9,351 nucleotides of DNA, from positions 1 through 9,351 of the forward strand of contig JAUWAH010000056.1 in NCBI GenBank assembly GCA_030602145.1, in the 5' to 3' direction. A program made the position numbers and the translations under genes. Under the pieces are notes generated by a model, which saw only the letters and a program-made list of their open reading frames with translations, was not told the origin of the DNA and made no database searches. The first letter of the stretch is position 1. Every line of letters starts with the position of its first letter. Shown in pieces: positions 1 to 6,710 of the stretch. The stretch comes from Desulfobulbus sp. (GTDB lineage Bacteria > Desulfobacterota > Desulfobulbia > Desulfobulbales > Desulfobulbaceae).

Positions 1-320
1 CTGACGATGCCGATGATCGCCGCGATGGTGATCCACACCGGATCGTCGGTGAGGAGAAAGACACCTCCCGACAGGATCATCAAGGCCGCTCCGAGCAGGA
101 GCATGTTCTTGCGGCCCATCCGGTCGGCCACCATGGTCACCCACAGGGAAACGAAGATGTCGCCGGCCAGGGTGGCGGTGAGGATAGCCCCCACCCCGGC
201 TGTGCTCAAACCGGTGGCGGCGAGATAGAGCGCCAGAACAACCGAGACGAAGCCGTAGGCGAACAGCCGAATGATCCGGGTGGCAAAGAGAAGGACGATG
301 TCTCTGGTGACGATGTGCAT
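1..320 (-). CDS. MFS transporter, N-terminal part (cut by left window edge)
   Basis: This is the first 106 residues of a major facilitator superfamily permease; the rest lies beyond the left edge. The visible part starts MHIVTRDIVLLF and is rich in hydrophobic helices, at roughly residues 9-33, 42-62, 73-91 and 96 onward. The cytoplasmic loop between helices 2 and 3 carries ADRMGRKN (residues 65-72), the MFS motif A core (DRxGRK). The start at 320 is supported by AAGGA eight bases upstream. It is the last visible gene of the leftward run that begins with chrB, 51 bp after the HD-domain gene. A perfect hairpin (342-361) lies in that gap. The family exports or imports small solutes by H+ coupling; the substrate cannot be told from this fragment. 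It is not a duplicate of the neighbouring MFS gene: the N-terminal sequences differ clearly. Confidence 0.88.
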   Translation of the reverse strand, partial: MHIVTRDIVLLFATRIIRLFAYGFVSVVLALYLAATGLSTAGVGAILTATLAGDIFVSLWVTMVADRMGRKNMLLLGAALMILSGGVFLLTDDPVWITIAAIIGIV

Positions 321-341
321 GGGGGCAGTCCTTGTTGTCCC

Positions 342-361
342 CCGGAGCCGGTTGGCTCCGG
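342..361 (-). repeat. Perfect 8-bp hairpin between HD gene and MFS gene
   Basis: CCGGAGCC and GGCTCCGG form a perfect 8-bp stem around a 4-nt loop. It starts 10 nt after the stop of the HD-domain gene on the minus strand. No T-run follows (the next bases are G-rich, then the AAGGA of the next gene), so it does not look like a complete intrinsic terminator. It could partly terminate, stabilise the upstream mRNA, or set the ratio of the two gene products. Confidence 0.45.
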
Positions 362-371
362 AGGAGGCGCA

Positions 372-1109
372 TCAGGCCATCCAGCCCTGGATTTCCGCAT
401 GCAGGGCCAGGTAGCGCTGCAAGGTGGTTGGATTCTTGCCGTACTTCTCGTAGGTTTCGAGGATTTCAGCAAAACGTTCTTCGGCCTTTTGTTGGTCCGT
501 TTCCGGTACAATGCCGTCGGTATAGATATCCACCATTCGGTCGGCATAGATGACGATCTTCTCCTCCGGGGTGCGCAGGGTGTAATCCCGGACCGGCAGC
601 CCCAGTTCCTTGGCCTCGGCCTCGGTCAATCCGCCGCGGATGTGTTTGAGGATGATGTGGCGGATCGCCTCCTCAAGGCCAAGCTCCTCGGCCATTTTCG
701 CGCCGATCTCGCCGTGCTCCATGCCGTAGGTTTTGGCCTTGCCCAGGTCGTGGAAGATGGCACCCCGGGCGAGCAGATGCTTGTCCACTGGGATTTTTAC
801 CCGGCTGGCGATCTCCAGGGATTTGCGCGCCACCTCCAGGCTGTGCTGGACCGCATCCTTGGGACAGCCGGCATTGACCAGGGTGGCGGTATCCTTCATC
901 AGCAGGTCCTCGGCCACATGGAGGAAGAATTCGGTGACCGCCTCCTCGCCCCAGGTCTCCCTGACATAGGTCCTGTTGGCGGCGAGTGCGTCAAGGTCGT
1001 GGCGGGCTGCCTTGTGGTCGGGATGGTTGTCCAGCCAATCGTGGAGGGGTTGATAGTCGTTACCGGTACGTTTTAAACTGATTTCAAGATGTTTTGCGTA
1101 GGGAGGCAT
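372..1109 (-). CDS. HD-domain (HDIG-type) metal-dependent phosphohydrolase
   Basis: A 245-residue soluble protein with no signal peptide or membrane helix. The HD superfamily metal-binding signature is complete: H89 (in DAVQHS), H120-D121 (in IFHDLGK), H132 (in MEHGEIG), a histidine pair H151/H156 (in HIILKHI) and D190 (in YADRM). This fits an active phosphohydrolase of the HDIG class, whose substrates include nucleotides, cyclic nucleotides and RNA ends. The first ~80 residues are polar and unassigned. The start at 1109 has a strong AAGGAG seven bases upstream. It lies 36 bp downstream of the MFS gene 1146-2396 with no terminator between, so it is probably in the chrB operon. The substrate is unknown; a role in stress signalling or nucleotide clean-up is only a guess from context. 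Confidence 0.87.
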   Translation of the reverse strand: MPPYAKHLEISLKRTGNDYQPLHDWLDNHPDHKAARHDLDALAANRTYVRETWGEEAVTEFFLHVAEDLLMKDTATLVNAGCPKDAVQHSLEVARKSLEIASRVKIPVDKHLLARGAIFHDLGKAKTYGMEHGEIGAKMAEELGLEEAIRHIILKHIRGGLTEAEAKELGLPVRDYTLRTPEEKIVIYADRMVDIYTDGIVPETDQQKAEERFAEILETYEKYGKNPTTLQRYLALHAEIQGWMA

Positions 1110-1145
1110 GATGGTTCTCCTTGAGATTGTTGTTGATGGATAGGG

Positions 1146-2396
1146 TTAGGGTTGAGGGTACAGGTTTGCCGGTTGCGGTTCGTGCCGCACGGTGATCAGA
1201 AACAAAGGGATCGAAACACAGAGCAGGGTGGCGACGATGGCAAAGGCCGGCCCATAGCCAAGGGACGCCACCAAGAGGCCGGTGATGATGGGACCTGCGG
1301 CATGACCGACATCGAAAATGGTGCCGAAGGTGCCCATGGCTGCCCCGTAATGCCGGGCCTTGCAGAAGTCGGCCACCAGGGCGGCTGAGGACGAGGTAAC
1401 AAAAGCCTCGCCCAGGCCAAAGACCATGCCGGCGAGCATCAGGGCGACAAAGCCGGTGAGATGCGGGATGAGGGCAAAGGGTACAGCGCAGAGCAGCATG
1501 CCCACAACGATCAACGGCCTGCGCCCCCAGCGGTCGGACACCTTGCCCATCAGGGGCTTGGCGATCAGGGTCACCACAATCTGCACGCCCCAGATCAGGC
1601 CGGCCTGGAAGACGTTGAGCCCGGCCACGGCGACTGCGTACACCGGGAGAAAGGCTTCCAGGGCACCCATGCTCATGTTCTGGATACCTTCCATCGAGGA
1701 GGTCATCAGGACCCGACGATCGGCCACCACTTCGCGAATCCCCTGGGCAAAGAGGTGGAATCGTTCCTTCAGGCTCTTGCCTTCGGCGGGTTTGTCGCCA
1801 CCCCGCAGGGTGAGAAATCCCAGGACCAGGGCAGCCGCGCCGGTGAGCGCGCTGCAGAGAAAGACGGCCCGATAGCTGTTCAACCCTGCCTGTGCATCTC
1901 CGAGCAGGAAGAGCAGGTATCCGCCGATGGGCGCCCCCAAAAGGGTGCCGGCGATACCCACCGAAGAGAACCAGCTCAGCATTTCTCCCTTGCGTGCCCC
2001 GGCTATATCAGCCACCACCGCCATGGCCACCGGGCCGTAGATGGCGGTGGCCAAACCGTGGAGAAAACGGACCACGACCAGGGCCGCATAGTGGGTGATG
2101 AACAGGTAGGCAAACGGCATCAGGCCAAAAAACACCAAGCCGGCGAGCATGGTCCGTCTGCGGCCGATGACATCGGAGAGGGCTCCGGAGGGCATCTTGA
2201 ACAGGATGCCGGTCACCGTGGAAATGCCCACCGCCAATCCGATCCCTTCGGGGCCGGCGCCAAGAGCAGCGGCAAAGAGGGGCAGCACCGGATTCCTGGC
2301 CAGGGCATAGGAGAATCGGGCTAAAAATCCGATGGAAAACAAGGAGCGCATTAGTGTGGTCTCGGTCGGTCCGGCAACCGGGGTGAGCTGGATCAT
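1146..2396 (-). CDS. MFS permease, 12-TM drug/anion exporter type, coupled to chrB
   Basis: A full-length 416-residue major facilitator superfamily inner-membrane transporter. Motif A occurs in both halves: GALSDVIGRRRT (residues 71-82) and GKVSDRWGRRP (284-294), as expected of a two-times-six-helix MFS protein. RFLHGLATAIYGP (110-122) resembles motif B. GTLLGAPIGGY (150-160) resembles motif C of H+-coupled exporters. A charged linker (about 198-230) separates the halves. The start codon overlaps the stop of chrB as ATGA (2393-2396), with GGAG seven bases before the ATG, indicating translational coupling. An internal Met16 is a possible alternative start but lacks the overlap logic. Close coupling to a ChrB-family gene and the absence of ChrA suggest export of chromate or a related toxic compound. 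That substrate is inference; the family assignment is secure. Confidence 0.92.
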   Translation of the reverse strand: MIQLTPVAGPTETTLMRSLFSIGFLARFSYALARNPVLPLFAAALGAGPEGIGLAVGISTVTGILFKMPSGALSDVIGRRRTMLAGLVFFGLMPFAYLFITHYAALVVVRFLHGLATAIYGPVAMAVVADIAGARKGEMLSWFSSVGIAGTLLGAPIGGYLLFLLGDAQAGLNSYRAVFLCSALTGAAALVLGFLTLRGGDKPAEGKSLKERFHLFAQGIREVVADRRVLMTSSMEGIQNMSMGALEAFLPVYAVAVAGLNVFQAGLIWGVQIVVTLIAKPLMGKVSDRWGRRPLIVVGMLLCAVPFALIPHLTGFVALMLAGMVFGLGEAFVTSSSAALVADFCKARHYGAAMGTFGTIFDVGHAAGPIITGLLVASLGYGPAFAIVATLLCVSIPLFLITVRHEPQPANLYPQP

Positions 2397-3361
2397 GGCG
2401 ATTCTCCATGGACTGCTTTGGCATAGCCGGCATGAAGAGCGTCAAAGAGAAGTCGTGCTCGCTCCAGCAACAGGTGGTCATCACCGGTGAGGGCAATCAA
2501 GCCGTCGAGAAGGGTTTTCATCAAGGCGGCATCCTCCGGGAGCGCGCCTTCCTGCACATCGATGTGCTTGACCAGTTCGCTGATCTTGACCAGGGTCGGG
2601 TCATGCAGGGCGAAATCCCGAACCAGCACCTCAAAGGTGATCAACTCGCCCTGATGGGTAAACTCGCCCATGGCCATGTCAAAGGGCAATTCGCTCTGCT
2701 CAAGGTTCGGGGTTTCCCCGGAACCGAGAAAGCGAAATCGGGCCTGCGGATCGATGAACCGCAGGATGAGCCAGGCCGAACCCAAACGGTCGATATAGGG
2801 CCGGGCACGGGTAACCCAGGTTCGTCCCTGGTAGTGCGATCGATCGAGCCGGGCAACCGGCAGGTCGGTGTGTTCGGGCCTGCGCAACCGTTCCGAGATG
2901 GAGTCTAGCGCCTTCAAGGTTTTGGCTGCCGCTCCGGAGGGGAAAAAGTCCCGTTCCCGCACTGCCTCGCACCGTTTGCGCAGCTTGCGCAGGGCTGCCG
3001 ACAATTCCTTTGCCTTGCCGTCATCCCCCGGCGTGTCCGACATGGTGAGTAACGCCCTGGCTTCATCCTGGATCTGCTCAAATTCAGGATCAACCTGGGC
3101 CTGGAACAACTGCTCAATCTGCTGATCGGTCATGCCTTCAACCTGGGCGCACTGCAGGGCAATGGCCTCGCCTCCCAGGCTGTTGACCTCGCCGATCAAC
3201 CAGGTGATGTTCTCCAACAGGCCCTCACGGTTGGGCAGAATCTGGAGTCCGGTTTTCAGTTGGGCCGCGCCGGTGGCGGAGATGCGCCGCCAGGTGCGCA
3301 TCCTTGCCTTGGCATTGGCGGCGGGAATCGAGTAGGAGAAGAGAACCCATTTATTTTTCAT
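2393..3361 (-). CDS. chrB: ChrB-family chromate resistance / sensor protein
   Basis: A 322-residue cytoplasmic protein with both ChrB modules. The N-terminal domain (about 1-140) begins WVLFSYSIPAANAKARMRTW and continues with LKTGLQILPN, the usual ChrB_N pattern. A basic, helix-rich linker (about 115-160) follows. The C-terminal domain (about 178-310) carries TWVTRARPYIDRLGSAWLI, RFIDPQARFRF, GEFTHQGELITFE and the DPTL..I..LVKHID region typical of ChrB_C. In characterised chr operons ChrB acts as a chromate-responsive regulator and helps resistance; here it heads the operon, next to a palindromic operator candidate. The start at 3361 has no Shine-Dalgarno sequence. The promoter -10 box ends 9 nt before the ATG, so a near-leaderless transcript explains this. 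No ChrA gene is visible; the next gene is an overlapping MFS permease. Confidence 0.87.
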   Translation of the reverse strand: MKNKWVLFSYSIPAANAKARMRTWRRISATGAAQLKTGLQILPNREGLLENITWLIGEVNSLGGEAIALQCAQVEGMTDQQIEQLFQAQVDPEFEQIQDEARALLTMSDTPGDDGKAKELSAALRKLRKRCEAVRERDFFPSGAAAKTLKALDSISERLRRPEHTDLPVARLDRSHYQGRTWVTRARPYIDRLGSAWLILRFIDPQARFRFLGSGETPNLEQSELPFDMAMGEFTHQGELITFEVLVRDFALHDPTLVKISELVKHIDVQEGALPEDAALMKTLLDGLIALTGDDHLLLERARLLFDALHAGYAKAVHGESP

Positions 3362-3370
3362 AGTGAACAG

Positions 3371-3399
3371 AAAATATGTTACACATATTTCATTGTCAA
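3371..3399 (-). promoter_or_regulatory. Sigma70-type promoter of the chrB operon
   Basis: On the minus strand a perfect -35 TTGACA (3399-3394) is followed after 17 bp by TATTTT (3376-3371), a 4/6 match to TATAAT. The spacing is optimal. Transcription would start about 6-7 nt later, near 3363-3365, only 2-4 nt before the chrB ATG. This gives a leaderless or near-leaderless mRNA, consistent with the missing ribosome binding site. Confidence 0.6.
3372..3390. promoter_or_regulatory. 19-bp perfect inverted repeat, candidate operator
   Basis: AAATATGT, spacer TAC, ACATATTT: two perfect 8-bp arms around 3 bp. It sits almost wholly between -35 and -10 of the chrB promoter and overlaps the -10, the classic position for a repressor to block RNA polymerase. 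It is also about 90 bp upstream of the divergent PEP-synthase-like gene. ChrB itself is a plausible binder, since ChrB proteins are known to control their own operons; a distant regulator is equally possible. Confidence 0.55.
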
Positions 3400-3470
3400 G
3401 CGGAAAGAGAATGGGTACTGTTCAGCGACCACTGAAAAGGAAGAGACCCGCCGTCGAATCAAGAACACCT

Positions 3471-3474
3471 GGAG
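3471..3474 (+). promoter_or_regulatory. Shine-Dalgarno site that fixes the start of the PEP-synthase-like gene
   Basis: GGAG abuts an upstream in-frame ATG at 3475 with no spacing, so that ATG cannot use it. The next in-frame ATG at 3481 lies 6 nt downstream, the expected distance. The start is therefore placed at 3481 and not 3475. Confidence 0.65.
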
Positions 3475-3480
3475 ATGGTC

Positions 3481-6400
3481 ATGAAAGGATTACTGCGAAT
3501 GTTTACCCGGGGAGACCGATGCACCCTGCTGGCCGGAGCATCAGGGAAGCACGTCGAAAAATTTAGGCATTTCAAGGAATTTCTCCTTGGCAACCGCAAC
3601 GCCCTGCGCGCCCTGGCCGAACTGGAGATGCTCTATTACAGCGGTCAAACGTTCACTGCCGCCGATGTCGCCTTTCAATATGAGCATCTGTTTGGTCAGG
3701 TGTGTGCTCTCGTCAATGCTTTGAACAACCTGTCGGAACACCGATATGCCCTGCTCAACAGACAGGCGGATAGAATCAACGCCCAGGTTCGGAAGATATT
3801 TCGACCTGCAGTGATCCACCATGACCTGCCGGCTGTGGTGGCACTGGCTGACTTACCTGCCACCGCCAGCGGTGATGCCGGCGGCAAGGCAGCCAACCTG
3901 GCGCGGATTGCCCGGGAAACCGATCTGTTGGTTCCGCCGGGGTTTGTGGTCACCGCCGGCGGCTATGATCGTTTCCTCAAGGCCAACCAGCTCGATCAAC
4001 TGGTGCTCGATGAGTTGGCTGGATTATCCCCCGGCGATCCTCGAATGGCCGAGGTGAGCGAACACCTGGTCAGCCTGATCCTCACCGCCGATGTCCCCGA
4101 GGAATTGGTAGCCTCGTTGCAGGCCCACTACCAGACCATTGCGCAGCAGACCCAAGCCGATATCCGCTTGGCTCTGCGCAGCAGCGCGGTGCGCGAAGAT
4201 TCCGAGGCCTCATTTGCCGGCCAGTACCGTTCGGTGCTCAATGTGAAAGCCGATGGCTTGACAGCAGCCTACAAGGAGGTGGTGGCCAGTTCTTTTTCAC
4301 CCCGGGCCATCAGCTATCGCCAGATGGCCGGCATCGATCCCGCCGAGACACCGATGTGCGTGCTTGGCCTGGCCATGGTGGACGTGGCGGTCAGTGGCGT
4401 GCTCTACACAGCCGATCCCGCCAACGGGCAGGCGCAAACGATGCAGGTCAGCGCTGTCCACGGGCTGGGCGAGTTGCTGGTCAGCGGCAATGTTGCATCC
4501 GACACGTTTGTCTATGATCGGCAAAGCGGGACAATCCGTCATCGGCAAATCGCAGTCAAGGGTATGCGTCTGGACGCAGGCGAAAGCGGAGTTGTGGAAC
4601 ATGCGGTGGGGGCAAGCGAGGCGGACCAGGCGGCAATCACGGACGAGGAAGCGGTCCGGTTGGCCCTGGCCGGGGTGCAGTTGGAAGCCCTGTTCGACGG
4701 CCCGCAGGATATCGAATGGGCGATTGATTGGGAGAGAAGATTGTTCATCCTCCAGTGTCGCCCCCTGCAAGTGGCGACCAAGGCTGCGGAGCCGGTCCCC
4801 GAACCGGATGTGCCGCCGTTGCTGCGGGACGGCCTCTGCGCCTCCCAGGGTGTTGCCAGCGGGAAGGTGCAGGTCGTTGACGAACAGACCGACCTCTCTG
4901 CAATCCCTGATCATGCCATATTGGTGGCCAAAACCGCCGCCCCGCGCTACGCCGAAATCATGGGGCGAATCAACGGCCTGATCACCGAGGTCGGCAGCAC
5001 CACCTGCCACTTGGCCTCAGTGGCCCGCGAGTTTGGAGTGCCCATGGCGGTCAATGTCGCCGGGGCTATCGAGCGTCTTGAACTGGAAGCTGCGGTCACC
5101 CTCTTCGCCCAGCAGCAACCAACGGTCTATGGCGGATTGCTGATCGATCATCAGCCGGTCAAGCGACGAATCATGGACAGTTCGGTGCACCGGGTCCTGC
5201 GGGCCGTGCTCGACCTCCTCTCGCCACTCCACCTGACCGACCCCAAGGCTCTTTCCTTCCGGCCGGAGAACTGTGCCTCGCTCCACGACATCATCCGCTT
5301 TGCCCATGAACAGGCTGTGGGCGAGATGTTCAGTCTTTCGACCGGGGCCGAAGACGAGGCGGTCACGGTCCGTTTAAGCACCCATCTCCCACTTGTGCTC
5401 AACCTGATCGATCTTGGCGGCGGTCTCCGATCCGGTCTCTCCACCTGCGACACGGTGACCGCCGATCATTTCACCTCGGCACCAATCCAAGCCCTGTGGC
5501 GCGGCTTCACCCATCCCGGTATCAATTGGAGCGGGACCGTGCAATTCGACGGCAGTCGCTTCCTGACCCGCTTGGCTGCCTCGGCGACCTCGGAATTTGG
5601 CCCGGAACCGGGCGGCGACAGCTATGCCCTCATCGGCACCGACTATCTCAACCTCTCGGCCAAATTCGGTTACCACTTTGCCACCCTCGACACCTTTTGC
5701 GGTGACGAACCGGATCACAACTACCTCAGTCTTCAATTTTCCGGGGGCGCCGGGTCCCTGTACGGCAAGACCCTGCGTTTGCAATTTCTGGGCAAGGTGT
5801 TGGGGGAACTGGGCTGCATGGTGAGTATCCAGGGCGACCTGCTTGAGGCCACACTCAACCGTCATGGGCGGGCCGACATGCTGGAGCGGCTTGACCAGAT
5901 CGGCCGTCTCCTGGCCAGCAGCCGTCTGCTCGACATGGCGATCACCAACCAGGAGGAGGCCGATGCCCTGGCCAGCGACTTCATGGCTGGGAATTATGAT
6001 CTGTTCGGTCGCAAGGAACGGACGCCACTGCAAGGGTTTTACACCCATCTTGGCCATTGGCGGCAAATGGATGAAGATGGGGCTGTTTGCTGGCTGGCCG
6101 ACGGCTCCCGTTGGTTGGGAACGCTTTCCACAAGTGTCTCCGGCCTGATGACCAAGGCGCTTGGGCGATCCTATCAGGAACTGCTCGACACCATCGGCGC
6201 CTACTCGTACTTCCCCCTGGCCATCGATAAAAGCGGTGAGAAGGGCAATGGCCTCCTCTTTCTCCAGGTCAAACCACTGCATGGCAGCATCGACCAGGCC
6301 GGCGGCTTGATCTTTGGCTTGCGGGACATTGGCAACTATTTTGTGTTCCGCATCAATGCGCTGGAAGACAACGCCATGTTGTTTGAGTTCATTAACACGA

Positions 6401-6621
6401 ATCGGTTTGAACGAGCCCGATGTGACCTGCCCATCATAGGGAACCAATGGTATGCACTGGAGGTTGTGATAACGGACAATTCGGCATCATACCGGGTCAA
6501 TGGCACGGTTGTGTTCGATTACCAGGCGGATCGCCTGCTGCATGGGCACATCGGGCTGTGGACCAAGGCCGATTCGGTCACATTGTTCGGTGGCTTGCGC
6601 AGTGAAGGTGCCGACGTTTAA
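3481..6621 (+). CDS. PEP-synthase/PPDK-like ATP-grasp + phospho-His protein with C-terminal LamG-like domain
   Basis: A 1046-residue protein with no signal peptide. Residues ~25-110 are a helical region. Residues ~125-435 form a PPDK_N ATP-grasp domain with GGKAANL (136-142), ALRSSAVRED (231-240), VLYTADPANG (307-316) and IEWA...FILQCRP (411-428), so the nucleotide-site residues look intact. Residues ~450-545 are the swivelling PEP-utiliser domain, with the phospho-acceptor His510 in TTCHLASVAREFGVP. The PEP/pyruvate TIM barrel of true PEP synthase or PPDK is missing. Residues ~565-860 are an unassigned module containing NLIDLGGGL and a YLSLQFSGGAG segment. Residues ~905-1042 look like a LamG/DUF1080 jelly roll (DQAGGLIFGLRD, NALEDNAMLFEF, VNGTVVFDY, GLWTKADSVTLF). 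The protein could pass phosphate from ATP through His510 to an unknown acceptor, as rifampin phosphotransferase does with a different substrate domain. It is transcribed away from chrB; a weak promoter candidate is TTGTCA-17-TACTGT (3393-3421). Confidence 0.85.
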   Translation: MKGLLRMFTRGDRCTLLAGASGKHVEKFRHFKEFLLGNRNALRALAELEMLYYSGQTFTAADVAFQYEHLFGQVCALVNALNNLSEHRYALLNRQADRINAQVRKIFRPAVIHHDLPAVVALADLPATASGDAGGKAANLARIARETDLLVPPGFVVTAGGYDRFLKANQLDQLVLDELAGLSPGDPRMAEVSEHLVSLILTADVPEELVASLQAHYQTIAQQTQADIRLALRSSAVREDSEASFAGQYRSVLNVKADGLTAAYKEVVASSFSPRAISYRQMAGIDPAETPMCVLGLAMVDVAVSGVLYTADPANGQAQTMQVSAVHGLGELLVSGNVASDTFVYDRQSGTIRHRQIAVKGMRLDAGESGVVEHAVGASEADQAAITDEEAVRLALAGVQLEALFDGPQDIEWAIDWERRLFILQCRPLQVATKAAEPVPEPDVPPLLRDGLCASQGVASGKVQVVDEQTDLSAIPDHAILVAKTAAPRYAEIMGRINGLITEVGSTTCHLASVAREFGVPMAVNVAGAIERLELEAAVTLFAQQQPTVYGGLLIDHQPVKRRIMDSSVHRVLRAVLDLLSPLHLTDPKALSFRPENCASLHDIIRFAHEQAVGEMFSLSTGAEDEAVTVRLSTHLPLVLNLIDLGGGLRSGLSTCDTVTADHFTSAPIQALWRGFTHPGINWSGTVQFDGSRFLTRLAASATSEFGPEPGGDSYALIGTDYLNLSAKFGYHFATLDTFCGDEPDHNYLSLQFSGGAGSLYGKTLRLQFLGKVLGELGCMVSIQGDLLEATLNRHGRADMLERLDQIGRLLASSRLLDMAITNQEEADALASDFMAGNYDLFGRKERTPLQGFYTHLGHWRQMDEDGAVCWLADGSRWLGTLSTSVSGLMTKALGRSYQELLDTIGAYSYFPLAIDKSGEKGNGLLFLQVKPLHGSIDQAGGLIFGLRDIGNYFVFRINALEDNAMLFEFINTNRFERARCDLPIIGNQWYALEVVITDNSASYRVNGTVVFDYQADRLLHGHIGLWTKADSVTLFGGLRSEGADV

Positions 6622-6710
6622 CCATCTGTCGGTCAATAAGAGCATCAGCCGTGGCGGGATTCTCCTTGCCGGTAGGGGGGTGGGTTCGGCAATCGGCGGA
6701 TTGGCAAAGA

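Noticed and set aside
1141..1153. TAGGGTTAGGGTT, like a telomere-type repeat
   Set aside because: Only two copies, lying over the stop codon of the MFS gene; chance in a bacterial genome.
3475..3477. Upstream ATG as start of the PEP-synthase-like gene
   Set aside because: GGAG directly abuts it with no spacing; the ATG at 3481 has the proper 6-nt distance.
5374..6447. Long minus-strand open frame (357 codons) opposite the PEP-synthase-like gene
   Set aside because: It is fully antisense to a protein with clear domains, lacks recognisable motifs, and is typical of GC-rich antisense frames. The same applies to 4297-5010 (minus), 315-1076 and 1461-2324 (plus).
3481..6621. Calling the large protein a true phosphoenolpyruvate synthase (ppsA) or PPDK
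   Set aside because: The PEP/pyruvate-binding TIM barrel with its catalytic residues is not seen after the His domain, so the complete reaction is not supported.
6666..6707. Possible terminator between the convergent PEP-synthase-like and DUF2156 genes
   Set aside because: Only a 5-bp stem (CAATC-GGCG-GATTG) inside a loose outer TTGCC/GGCAA pair, with no T-run on either strand.
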